This document shows, piece after piece, positions 24,574-32,019 of a stretch of 38,608 nt of DNA. The translations under genes and the position numbers were made by a program. The notes below the pieces were generated by a model that saw nothing but the letters and a program-made list of their open reading frames with translations, did not search any database and was not told the DNA's origin. The stretch comes from an uncultured Nocardioides sp. GTDB lineage: Bacteria > Actinomycetota > Actinomycetes > Propionibacteriales > Nocardioidaceae. The stretch lies in NCBI RefSeq assembly GCF_946885725.1, contig NZ_CAMPGZ010000010.1, forward strand, positions 1 to 38,608, written 5' to 3'. Position 1 is the first letter of the stretch, and each line of letters begins with the position of its first letter.

Positions 24574-25405
24574 GGCCAGCGAGCGCATCGAGACCCTGCT
24601 CGACGACCTCGGCCAGAGCAGTTCGCCCGCGGTCGTCGAGCGCGTCGAGGAGCTGCTGCACGCGGTGATGAGCCTGTACGGCGCCGGCCTGGCCCGGCTC
24701 GTCGAGGCCGTCCCGCCCGACGTGCTGCGCCGCCTCGCGGACGACGAGGTCGTCGGCAACCTCCTGGTCCTGCACGACCTGCACCCCGACGACGTCGACA
24801 CCCGCGTGCAGCGGGCCCTGGAGCAGGTCCGCCCCTACCTCGGCTCGCACGCCGGCGGGGTGAGCCTGTCCGGCGTCGACGCGGACGGTGTCGTGCACCT
24901 CCGGCTGGAGGGCAGCTGCGACGGCTGCCCGTCGTCGGCGCTCACGGTGAAGTCGGCGATCGAGGACGCGATCCTCGTCGCCGCCCCGGACGTCGTCGCC
25001 GTCGAGGCCGAGGGCATGGTCGACGCCGGCCCCGCACTGCTGCAGATCCCGCCGTTCAGCCCGCACGACGCCGCCCCGGCGAGCGCCTCCGGCGGGTGGA
25101 CGCGTCTCGACCTCGACGTACCGCCGCGCACCGTCCGCCGTGTCGACGTCGCCGGCGAGGCGGTCCTCGTGGTGAACCTCGACGGCAGCCTGCTCGCCTA
25201 CCTCGACCGGTGCCCGGCCTGCTTGATGTCCCCCGCCGACGGGACGCTCGTCGCTGAGCGGCTGCGCTGCCCGTGCGGCCGGGAGTACGACGTACGCCTG
25301 GCCGGGCGCGCGGTCGACCCCGACGGCACCCCGCTCACGCCCGTCCCGCTGCTGCCCGAGCGGGGCGCCTGGAAGATGGCCCTCCCACACCGGGAGCCGG
25401 CATGA
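24551..25405 (+). CDS. NifU-like / Rieske-fold-like iron-sulfur protein
   Basis: 284 aa from the ATG at 24551, which has AGGAGG 8 nt upstream (a GTG at 24542 is possible). After an N-terminal helical region (to about 95) a NifU C-terminal domain carries EGSCDGCPSSALTVKSAIED with its CxxC (about 120-140). The C-terminal domain (about 185-284) has the Rieske beta fold pattern, but the cluster loops read RCPAC and RCPCGREYD: four cysteines and no histidines, so not a true Rieske site. NifU/Rieske proteins are known partners of group 1h hydrogenases and are thought to carry electrons or clusters. The gene overlaps hypB and, through ATGA, the next mini-ORF. Confidence 0.82.
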   Translation: MEPVSVREASERIETLLDDLGQSSSPAVVERVEELLHAVMSLYGAGLARLVEAVPPDVLRRLADDEVVGNLLVLHDLHPDDVDTRVQRALEQVRPYLGSHAGGVSLSGVDADGVVHLRLEGSCDGCPSSALTVKSAIEDAILVAAPDVVAVEAEGMVDAGPALLQIPPFSPHDAAPASASGGWTRLDLDVPPRTVRRVDVAGEAVLVVNLDGSLLAYLDRCPACLMSPADGTLVAERLRCPCGREYDVRLAGRAVDPDGTPLTPVPLLPERGAWKMALPHREPA

Positions 25406-25458
25406 ACACCCCAGGAAGCCGCTCGCTGCGCTCGCGCCTCCCCGGGGACCCCGGATGA
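25402..25458 (+). CDS. 18-codon mini-ORF bridging two coupled genes
   Basis: ATG at 25402 overlaps the NifU-like stop and its own TGA overlaps the next ATG (25455), so it fills the gap exactly with ATGA junctions on both sides. The product would be MNTPGSRSLRSRLPGDPG. The DNA is an imperfect hairpin (CCCCAGGAAGC...CTCCCCGGGG around CGCTCGCTGCGCTCGCG). It may serve only to carry ribosomes across the gap; a functional peptide is not supported. Confidence 0.35.
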   Translation: MNTPGSRSLRSRLPGDPG

Positions 25459-26096
25459 GCGGTCTGCGCTCCCTGCGGCGGATCGCCGAGCCGAAGCCTC
25501 AGAGGCCAGAGGCGCCGGCCGAGGAGCGCTGCGAGTTCTGCGGCGTGGACATCGGTGACCGGCACGGGCACGTCGCCGACGTTGCCCAGCACCGGCTGCT
25601 GTGCGTCTGCAGGCCGTGCTACCTGCTGTTCGCGCCGCAGGGCGCCGGCGGGGGCCGCTACCGCGGCGTCGGCGAGGACGTGCGCCGCGTGGCCGACCTC
25701 CGCGTCACCGCGAGCCAGTGGGACGGCCTCAAGATCCCCGTAGACCTCGTGTTCTTCTTCCGGCAGACCGGCGTCGACCACCTGCTGGCGTTCTACCCCG
25801 GCCCGGGCGGGGCGACCGAGTCCCTGCTGGACCTCGACGCCTGGGGCGACCTGGTCACCGACAACCCCGTGCTGGACAGCACCGACGAGGACGTCGAGGC
25901 GGTGCTGCTGCGGCGGCTCGGCGACGAGTTCCGGTGCTACCTGGTGCCGATCGACGTCTGCTACGAGCTCGTCGGCGTCGTGCGCACGAGCTGGACCGGG
26001 CTCGGTGGCGGCGCCGAGGTGTGGCGGCGCATCGACGGCTGGTTCGAGGCCCTGGACGACCGCGCGCGCAGCGTCCCGCGGACGGGTGCGGCATGA
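25455..26096 (+). CDS. Hydrogenase-operon conserved protein, DUF5947-like
   Basis: 213 aa. N-terminal zinc-ribbon-like pair: CEFC (about 26-29) and CRPC (about 52-55), with histidines between (GDRHGHVADVAQHRLL). The rest is mixed alpha/beta with IPVDLVFFFRQTG, LLAFYPGPGGATES and VPIDVCYELVGVVR, and a C-terminal WRRIDGWFEAL helix. It resembles DUF5947 proteins, which occur in actinobacterial group 1h hydrogenase operons; the role is unknown, perhaps assembly. It overlaps both neighbours by ATGA. Confidence 0.8.
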   Translation: MSGLRSLRRIAEPKPQRPEAPAEERCEFCGVDIGDRHGHVADVAQHRLLCVCRPCYLLFAPQGAGGGRYRGVGEDVRRVADLRVTASQWDGLKIPVDLVFFFRQTGVDHLLAFYPGPGGATESLLDLDAWGDLVTDNPVLDSTDEDVEAVLLRRLGDEFRCYLVPIDVCYELVGVVRTSWTGLGGGAEVWRRIDGWFEALDDRARSVPRTGAA

Positions 26097-26752
26097 CCGA
26101 CGCGGCCCTGCCCGGCCCCTCCGTCGACCTCGACTTCGCGTGCGACGAGGTCGTCGCCGATCACTACGCCGCCGCCCCGACGGTGCTGCTGCGCATGCGG
26201 GCACGCGATGCCTCCGGCCTGCGCGTGCACGCCCTCGCGCTGCGTTGCCAGGTCCGGATCGAGCCGGTCCGGCGGTCCTACTCCGACGCCGAGGCCGCCA
26301 AGGTCGTCGACCTGTTCGGCGACCGGCCGCGCTGGGGCAGCACGATGCAGCCGCTCCAGCTGGCGTTCCTCTCCCACGTGCTGCCCGGCTTCACCGGCGA
26401 GTGCGCCTTCGAGCTGACCCTGCCGCTCAGCTACGACGTGGACGTCGCGGCCCACAAGTACCTCGCGGCGCTCGAGGACGGCGACGTACCCCTGCTCCTG
26501 CTGTTCAGCGGCCAGGTGTTCACCGGCACGGCCGGCGCGATCGCCGTGCAACCGGTGCCCTGGCACAAGGAGACCGCGGTGCGCCTTCCGGTCGCGGTGT
26601 GGCGCGAGGCGGTCGACGTGCACTTCCCCGGCCAGGCCTGGCTCCGGGTACGGCGCGAGACGTTCGACCGGCTCTCGGTCTATCGCGGACGGCACGGGAT
26701 GACGTCGATGGACGAGGCGCTCGACCGGCTCCTGGGTGAGGCGGAGCGATGA
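26093..26752 (+). CDS. Hydrogenase-operon conserved protein, DUF6084-like
   Basis: 219 aa, beta-rich, no signal or membrane segment and few cysteines (CDEVV, LRCQV, GECAF). Characteristic stretches are LRCQVRIEPVRRSYSDAEAA, QLAFLSHVLPGFTG, LPLSYDVDVAAHKYLAAL and PWHKETAVRLPVAVWREAVD. It resembles DUF6084, another family confined mostly to actinobacterial hydrogenase clusters. No function is known. ATGA overlaps at both ends place it in a tightly coupled block with its neighbours, which suggests fixed stoichiometry. Confidence 0.78.
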   Translation: MTDAALPGPSVDLDFACDEVVADHYAAAPTVLLRMRARDASGLRVHALALRCQVRIEPVRRSYSDAEAAKVVDLFGDRPRWGSTMQPLQLAFLSHVLPGFTGECAFELTLPLSYDVDVAAHKYLAALEDGDVPLLLLFSGQVFTGTAGAIAVQPVPWHKETAVRLPVAVWREAVDVHFPGQAWLRVRRETFDRLSVYRGRHGMTSMDEALDRLLGEAER

Positions 26753-28059
26753 CGACGCCCGTCGAGGAGGCCCGCAGGGTGGCCGACACCGTGCTCTACG
26801 AGGGCTACGTGCTCTACCCCTACCGGGCCGGCGCCGGGAAGAACCAGGTGCGCTGGCAGTGGGGCGTGCTGATGCCGCACGACGTGGTGGCGTTCGACGC
26901 CTCCGAGCGCGCCGCCAACCGGACCGACCTCGTCGTCGACGGCGACCCGACCGCGCTGCGCGCGACGGTGCGGTTCCTCCAGGTGCAGCATCGACGCGTC
27001 GAGGACGCCACCGGGAGGCCGGTCGAGCGGCTCGACGCCGGCGACACCGTTCACGTCCCCTGGGACGAGGCCGTCGAGCAGGAGGTGAGCGTCCACCTGC
27101 CGCTCGAGGGCGACGGCGAGGTGACCGTCGACATCGAGGGCGGCACCGACGAAGAGCTCGTGCCTGGCGGCCGGCTGGTGCGGGTCCGGCAGCCGGTGAC
27201 CGTCCGCGTGTCCGCCCGCGCGCACCGGCCGGTCTCGCCGTACACCGTGACGCTGCTGACCATCGAGGTCGAGAACGCGACCCGTTCCGGCGCGACCGGC
27301 GCCCGCCGACCCGAGTGGCTCCGCCGCGCCCTGGTCGCCTGCCACCTGCTCGTCGAGGCCGACGGCGCGTCGTTCGTCTCCCAGCTCGACCCGCCGCAGT
27401 GGGCGTCGGGCTTCGTCGCGGGCTGCGTGAACGACGGCGTGTTCCCCGTGCTGGCCGGGCCGGACGACCAGGCGTCCGTCGTGCTGAGCTCGCCGATCAT
27501 CCTCTACGACCACCCGCGGCTCGCCCCGCAGAGCGAGTCGGCGTTCTTCGACGCCCTCGAGATCGACGAGCTGCTCAGCCTGCGCACCGCGACGCTCTCC
27601 GAGGAGGAGAAGCGCGAGGTGCGCGGGACGGACCCGCGCGCCGCCGCCCTGCTGGCCGAGGTCGAGCACATGCCGCCGGACCTCTGGGAGCGGCTGCACG
27701 GCACGGTCCGGTACGTCGACGCGATGACCACCTCGCTCGCGCCGCCGCCCGAGCCGGCGGGTCCGCCCGACGTGCCCTGGTGGGACCCGGGCGCCGACGC
27801 GTCTGTCGACCCCGACCACGACGGCATCGAGATCCGCGGCGTGCTGCTGCGGCCGGGCACCCGCCGGGCCGACGCCTACGACCTGTTCCTCGCCGGACGG
27901 GAGGCGACCGTCGCCGCGGTACTGCACGACGTCGACGGCCACGAGCACCTCGCGGTGTCCGTCGACGACGACCCGGGCGCGGACCTGAAGGTGGCCCACG
28001 GCCGGTACCTCTACTTCTCCCCCGACGAGGTCGACCCGCTGCGCGAGGACGGTGCGTGA
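26749..28059 (+). CDS. Hydrogenase-operon conserved hypothetical protein, 436 aa
   Basis: 436 aa with no signal peptide or membrane segment. The first half is beta-rich (VLYEGYVLYPYRAGAGKNQV, RWQWGVLMPHDVVAF, VRVSARAHRP). The middle has a helical, acidic stretch (LSEEEKREVRGTDPRAAALL) and the C-terminus reads VLLRPGTRRADAYDLFLAG and YLYFSPDEVDPL. The same operon position in other actinobacterial group 1h loci is held by a similar long protein, as I recall, but I cannot name a domain. Its start overlaps the DUF6084-like stop (ATGA) and its stop overlaps the protease start (TGATG). Confidence 0.75.
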   Translation: MTTPVEEARRVADTVLYEGYVLYPYRAGAGKNQVRWQWGVLMPHDVVAFDASERAANRTDLVVDGDPTALRATVRFLQVQHRRVEDATGRPVERLDAGDTVHVPWDEAVEQEVSVHLPLEGDGEVTVDIEGGTDEELVPGGRLVRVRQPVTVRVSARAHRPVSPYTVTLLTIEVENATRSGATGARRPEWLRRALVACHLLVEADGASFVSQLDPPQWASGFVAGCVNDGVFPVLAGPDDQASVVLSSPIILYDHPRLAPQSESAFFDALEIDELLSLRTATLSEEEKREVRGTDPRAAALLAEVEHMPPDLWERLHGTVRYVDAMTTSLAPPPEPAGPPDVPWWDPGADASVDPDHDGIEIRGVLLRPGTRRADAYDLFLAGREATVAAVLHDVDGHEHLAVSVDDDPGADLKVAHGRYLYFSPDEVDPLREDGA

Positions 28060-28583
28060 TGGCCCGGGTGCTCGTGGCCTGCGTGGGCAACATCTTCCTG
28101 TCCGACGACGGGTTCGGCGTGGAGGTCGCGGCCGCCCTCGAGCGCGACCCGCTCCCGCCCGAGGCCAAGCTCGTCGACTTCGGCATCCGCTCGGTGCACC
28201 TGGTCTACGAGCTCATGGACGGGTACGACGTGCTCGTGGTCGTCGACACGGTGGCGCAGCAGGACGGGCCGCCCGGCTCGCTGTTCGTCGTGGAGCCCGA
28301 CGTACCCGCGCGCGGGACGGACGAAGGGGAGCTGCCCGAGGCGCTGCTCGACCCGCACGACCTGTCCCCCGGCGGGGTCATGGAGCTGCTGCCCACGCTG
28401 GGTGGCGTGGTCGACCGCATCCTGGTGGTCGGCTGCAAGCCCGAGACCCTCGACGAGGGCATCGGCCTGTCGGACACCGCCCAGGCTTCCGTCGCCCCGG
28501 CGGCCGCGCTCGTGCGCGAGGTCGTCGACCGCGAGCTCGCCCGTCTGCACGCGGAGGCCCGCGTGCCCCGATCACCTGCCTGA
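28059..28583 (+). CDS. Hydrogenase maturation protease (HycI/HupD family)
   Basis: 174 aa. The N-terminal VACVGNIFLSDDGFGVEVA carries the GN-x4-DDGFG signature with the acidic residue that senses nickel; VDFGIRSVHLVYEL and DVLVVVDTV are the next conserved strands. The family cuts the C-terminal tail of the large subunit after the L2 histidine once the NiFe site is complete. The substrate is presumably HhyL, which has a 22-residue tail. TGATG overlap with the upstream gene. Confidence 0.92.
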   Translation: MARVLVACVGNIFLSDDGFGVEVAAALERDPLPPEAKLVDFGIRSVHLVYELMDGYDVLVVVDTVAQQDGPPGSLFVVEPDVPARGTDEGELPEALLDPHDLSPGGVMELLPTLGGVVDRILVVGCKPETLDEGIGLSDTAQASVAPAAALVREVVDRELARLHAEARVPRSPA

Positions 28584-28621
28584 CAGAGGTTGGGCCCAAG
28601 AGTCTGGATGGAGGTGAACGA

Positions 28622-28720
28622 GTGAAGAAGCTCCTGTTCCTGCTCGCCGTCGTGGCCGCGGTCGTCGCGGCCGGTGCCAAGGACGACATCAAGCGCTACC
28701 TCGACATGCGCCGCATGTAA
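28622..28720 (+). CDS. 32-aa single-span membrane peptide (DUF6893-like)
   Basis: GTG at 28622, 6 nt after GGAGGTG. The product is a basic KK start, one hydrophobic helix LLFLLAVVAAVVAAGA, then an amphipathic basic tail KDDIKRYLDMRRM. It resembles recalled small actinobacterial proteins of the DUF6893 type. As last gene of the hydrogenase operon it could help attach a soluble enzyme to the membrane; that is inference. It is too short for most gene callers and lies 38 bp after the protease stop. Confidence 0.72.
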   Translation: MKKLLFLLAVVAAVVAAGAKDDIKRYLDMRRM

Positions 28721-28722
28721 CC

Positions 28723-28735
28723 CCCTGTGTCAGGG
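28723..28735. terminator. Small hairpin between the two convergent hydrogenase operons
   Basis: CCCTG-TGT-CAGGG, a 5-bp stem spanning the 9-bp gap and the stop codon of the XRE gene. It is weak and may not suffice to end either transcript. Confidence 0.3.
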
Positions 28736-29152
28736 CATGGGCCCGAGGATCGGCGGGACTCCGCTCGGTTGAGGCTCGCGTGGCTCGAGCGGTGCCGGGC
28801 TCCGGGGATCCCGTCGCTCCACCGCGTCGCGAGCCGGCGGCAGGCCCGGCCAGCTCCGCGAGTCCGGCTCCCAGCTGCCCGGGTCGTCGGTGAGCCCGAC
28901 GAGCCACGTCAGCGAGCAGTCCAGCGCCCGCGCGATCTCGGGCAGCTTGCACACGTCGAGCCCGGCACCGTGCTCCAGGCTGCTCAGCGCCTTGTTGGTC
29001 GTGACCACGCCGATCCGGCGGAGCCGCGCGACCACCTCCTTCTGCGTGAGCCCGAGCTCGCGGCGGCGCTGGCGCAGCCGCTCGCTGATCAGCAGGTGCC
29101 GGTGCACGCCCAGCTCGTCGTACGTCAAGGGTCGCGTCATCTCAGACGTCAT
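28730..29152 (-). CDS. XRE-family HTH transcriptional regulator
   Basis: 140 aa. An XRE/Cro HTH lies at about 25-85: ERLRQRRRELGLTQKEVVAR then TTNKALSSLEHGAGLDVCKL and ARALDCSLTWLVGLT. The C-terminal 45 residues are Pro/Arg-rich and disordered, with no ligand domain. As last gene of the hypFCDE operon it is a candidate local regulator of the hydrogenase locus. The ATG at 29152 (AGGGG upstream) overlaps the previous stop by 11 nt; an ATG at 29140 is an alternative. Confidence 0.85.
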   Translation of the reverse strand: MTSEMTRPLTYDELGVHRHLLISERLRQRRRELGLTQKEVVARLRRIGVVTTNKALSSLEHGAGLDVCKLPEIARALDCSLTWLVGLTDDPGSWEPDSRSWPGLPPARDAVERRDPRSPAPLEPREPQPSGVPPILGPMP

Positions 29153-29432
29153 CGGGGCCCCTGTTCATGTCGGCTGCCATGTCGGCGAGCGGCCTGATGT
29201 CGTAGCGCGCGAAGTTGAACACCGGCGCCATCGCGAGGAGCCGCTCGAACTCCTCGTGGCTGGCCACGTCGTACAGCCACGCACCGCCGTGCGCGCCGAC
29301 CACGTGGTAGCGCATCAGCACCCTGCCCTGCTCCTCGAGCCGCCGGCCGTACTCCGGCATCCGGGCGATCGCCCGCACCATGGCGTCGGAGAGCAGCGAC
29401 TGCTCCAGGCTCCACAGCACCAGGAACTTCAT
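29142..29432 (-). CDS. Small ferredoxin-fold, muconolactone isomerase-like protein
   Basis: 96 aa from the ATG at 29432. MKFLVLWSLEQ, RMPEYGRRLEEQGRVLMRYH and VASHEEFERLLAMAPVFNFARYD-IRPLA follow the alpha/beta dimeric-barrel pattern of muconolactone delta-isomerase-like proteins. No aromatic catabolism genes are present, so an isomerase role is doubtful; in this operon it is more likely an accessory or sensing protein. It starts 5 bp after the hypE stop and overlaps the XRE gene. A longer frame reaching into hypE is a shadow. Confidence 0.68.
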   Translation of the reverse strand: MKFLVLWSLEQSLLSDAMVRAIARMPEYGRRLEEQGRVLMRYHVVGAHGGAWLYDVASHEEFERLLAMAPVFNFARYDIRPLADMAADMNRGPDDV

Positions 29433-29436
29433 GGCG

Positions 29437-30522
29437 TCAGCAGATCCGCGGCAGCTGCTCGCCGAGCGGCAGGTCCACCACGCGCGACGCACCGAACCCC
29501 GTCGTGGCCGCCACCATCCCGGGGTGCTCCTCGACGCACTCGCCGATGACCACCGCCGCCTTGCCCGCGGGGTCCGCCCGCATCGCCGCCAGCACCTCCT
29601 CGGCATGCTCGCGGTCGACGAACGCAAGCAGCTTGCCCTCGTTGGCCACCTGCAGCGGGTCCAGGCCGAGGAACGCGCAGGCGTTGGCGACGACCTCGGG
29701 GACCGGCAGCGCGCGCTCGTCGAGCTCGACCCCCACGCCGGACGCGCGAGCGATCTCGTTGAGCGCGGTGGCGACGCCACCCCGCGTCGGGTCGCGCAGC
29801 ACGTGCAGGTCGCGAGTGACCTCGAGCATCGCGGCCACCAGGCCGTTCAGCGGCTGGCAGTCGGACTCCACCGCGGCGCCGAACTCCAGGCCCTCGCGCA
29901 CGCTCATGATCGCCACGCCGTGCACGCCGATTTCACCGCTGATGATGACGACGTCACCCGGCCGGGCGCGGTCGGGTCGCAGGTGGACGCCCTCGGGCAC
30001 GACGCCGACGCCGGCCGTGTTGACGTAGACGCCGTCGCCGTGGCCGGACTCCACGACCTTGGTGTCGCCGGTGACCACGCGGACCCCGGCCCGTTCGGCC
30101 GCCGCACCGAGCCGCTGCGCGACGGCGCCGACCTTGGTGACGTCGACACCCTCCTCGAGGATGAACGCCGCCGAGAGGAACAGCGGCTGCGCGCCGCTCA
30201 TCGCGAGGTCGTTGACGGTGCCGTTCACGGCGAGGTCGCCGATGCTGCCGCCCGGGAAGAACAGCGGGCGTACGACGAACGAGTCGGTCGAGAACGCCAC
30301 CCGGCCGCCGAGCAGCGGCAGCACCGCCGAGTCGCCCAGCTTGGCCAGGTCGTCGTCGGCGAACGCCGGCAGGAACACGTGCTCCACCAGCTCGCCCGAC
30401 ATCGCCCCGCCACCGCCATGGCCCATCACGATCGTCGGGCTGTCGCGGAGCGGCAGCGGGCAGGTCCAGCCCTCGAAGCTCAGCGGCTCGGGAGGTGGAG
30501 TGATCGTGATCGGCTCAGCCAA
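29437..30522 (-). CDS. hypE: Hydrogenase maturation protein HypE (cyanide-ligand synthesis)
   Basis: 361 aa, AIR-synthase/PurM fold. Landmarks are [14 protein letters not shown] near the N-terminus, [42 protein letters not shown] and [16 protein letters not shown]. The C-terminal PRIC ends in the invariant cysteine (C361), which HypF carbamoylates and HypE dehydrates to a thiocyanate that provides the CN ligands of iron. The likely start is TTG at 30522 with GGGAGGTG upstream; it overlaps hypD by 8 nt. Confidence 0.96.
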   Translation of the reverse strand: MAEPITITPPPEPLSFEGWTCPLPLRDSPTIVMGHGGGGAMSGELVEHVFLPAFADDDLAKLGDSAVLPLLGGRVAFSTDSFVVRPLFFPGGSIGDLAVNGTVNDLAMSGAQPLFLSAAFILEEGVDVTKVGAVAQRLGAAAERAGVRVVTGDTKVVESGHGDGVYVNTAGVGVVPEGVHLRPDRARPGDVVIISGEIGVHGVAIMSVREGLEFGAAVESDCQPLNGLVAAMLEVTRDLHVLRDPTRGGVATALNEIARASGVGVELDERALPVPEVVANACAFLGLDPLQVANEGKLLAFVDREHAEEVLAAMRADPAGKAAVVIGECVEEHPGMVAATTGFGASRVVDLPLGEQLPRIC

Positions 30523-31669
30523 CGGAGCTCACCTCCCGCGCTGAACCGCTGCCGGTGTCGGCCGGGCCGGGCTGCGCGGGCACCTGCATGCGCCGGTAGA
30601 GGTAGTACGCCGCGCACGCGCCCTCACTGGACACCATCGTCGCGCCGAGCGGGTTGCGCGGGGTGCAGAGCGTGCCGAACGCCGAGCACTCGTGCGGCTT
30701 GATCAGGCCCTGCAGCACCTCGCCGCTGCGGCACACCGTCGACTCCTGGGTGTGGATGTCGCCGACCTCGAAGCGGTGCTCGGCGTCGTACTCCCGATAC
30801 GCGTCGGAGAGCCGCCAGCCGCTCTGCGGGATCATGCCGATGCCGCGCCAGGACCGGTCGACGACCTCGAACACGTCCTCGAGCATGCGGATCGCGACCG
30901 GGTTGCCCTCCGGCAGCACGACGCGCTTGTACGCGTTCTCGACCTCGGCGCGGCCGTCCTCGAGCTGGTGGACCGCCCGACGGATGCCCTCGAGGATGTC
31001 GAGCGGCTCGAAGCCGGTGACCACGATCGGCACGTGGAACCGTTCCGCGAGCGGCGGGTACTCCGCCGTACCCATCACCGTGCACACGTGGCCCGCGGCG
31101 AGGAACGCCTGCACTCGGCAGTCGGGCGCGGTCATGATCGCCTCGATCGCGGGTGGGACCCGCACGTGGCTGACGAGCAGGCTGAAGTTCTCGATGCCGA
31201 GCTTCTTGGCCTGGTAGACCGTCATCGCGTTGGGCGGGGCGGTCGTCTCGAAGCCGATGCCGAAGAACACCACCTGCTTGTCCGGGTTGGCCTTGGCCAG
31301 CTCGAGCGCGTCGAGCGGGGAGTAGACGACGCGTACGTCGCTGCCGGCGCTCTTCACGCGGAACAGGTCCTTGTCGCTGCCCGGCACCCGGAGCATGTCG
31401 CCGAACGAGCAGAAGACGACGTCGGGTCGCGCCGCGATCTCCAGCGCCTTGTCGATGACCTCGAGCGGCGTCACGCAGACGGGACAGCCGGGGCCGTGGA
31501 TCAGCTCGATGCCGTCGGGCAGCAGCTGGTCGAGCCCGTGCCGGATGATCGAGTGGGTCTGCCCTCCGCAGACCTCCATCATCGCCCAGGGCTGCGTGGC
31601 CGTGGCGTGGATGTCGTCGAGCAGGCGCTTGGCCAGCTCGGGGTCCTGGAACTCGTCGAGGTACTTCAC
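30515..31669 (-). CDS. hypD: Hydrogenase formation protein HypD
   Basis: 384 aa. HypD is the [4Fe-4S] scaffold on which Fe(CN)2CO is built with HypC. Signature motifs are [48 protein letters not shown], the C-terminal cluster cysteines in [26 protein letters not shown] and [10 protein letters not shown]. The GTG start at 31669 overlaps the hypC stop (GTGA) and has AGGGG ahead. The C-terminal 25 residues are a disordered Pro/Ser extension. Confidence 0.97.
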   Translation of the reverse strand: MKYLDEFQDPELAKRLLDDIHATATQPWAMMEVCGGQTHSIIRHGLDQLLPDGIELIHGPGCPVCVTPLEVIDKALEIAARPDVVFCSFGDMLRVPGSDKDLFRVKSAGSDVRVVYSPLDALELAKANPDKQVVFFGIGFETTAPPNAMTVYQAKKLGIENFSLLVSHVRVPPAIEAIMTAPDCRVQAFLAAGHVCTVMGTAEYPPLAERFHVPIVVTGFEPLDILEGIRRAVHQLEDGRAEVENAYKRVVLPEGNPVAIRMLEDVFEVVDRSWRGIGMIPQSGWRLSDAYREYDAEHRFEVGDIHTQESTVCRSGEVLQGLIKPHECSAFGTLCTPRNPLGATMVSSEGACAAYYLYRRMQVPAQPGPADTGSGSAREVSSVG

Positions 31670-32019
31670 CGGTCCCCTGCCTCTCCGCCCGGAGCCCCCG
31701 GGCCGTCGACGGTCTGCATCTCGGGCGCCAGGTCGGGGCGCGGCAGGCCGGCCTGCTCGGCCGCGCGGCCCCACTGGTCGCCGAACTCGGCCTCGAGCTC
31801 GCCCATCTGGCGGAACAGCTCGAGGGTCTCCAGCGCCGACTGCTCGTCGAGGCGCTGGAGGGCGAAGCCGACGTGCACGATCGTGTACTCGCCCACCTCC
31901 AGGTCGGGGACGTACTCGAGGCACACCTCCTTGGTCACCCCGCCGAAGTCGACCTGCGCGATCCGGGTCCCGTCACGCTCGCCGATCTCAAGAACCCGAC
32001 CGGGTACGGCTAGGCACAT
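31666..32019 (-). CDS. hypC: HypC/HybG/HupF family chaperone
   Basis: 117 aa. [12 protein letters not shown] is the invariant N-terminus whose Cys2 binds the iron precursor and the hydrogenase large subunit; [20 protein letters not shown] and [16 protein letters not shown] complete the small OB fold (about 1-75). A 40-residue C-terminal extension, longer than in most HypC, is Pro/Glu-rich. The ATG at 32019 has GAGGAG 7 nt upstream and lies inside the 3' end of hypF. Confidence 0.96.
   Translation of the reverse strand: MCLAVPGRVLEIGERDGTRIAQVDFGGVTKEVCLEYVPDLEVGEYTIVHVGFALQRLDEQSALETLELFRQMGELEAEFGDQWGRAAEQAGLPRPDLAPEMQTVDGPGAPGGEAGDR

Noticed and set aside
29142..29780. A 212-aa version of the small protein at 29142-29432
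   Set aside because: The upstream part is an Arg/Ser-rich shadow of hypE; similarity starts at MKFLVLWSLEQ.
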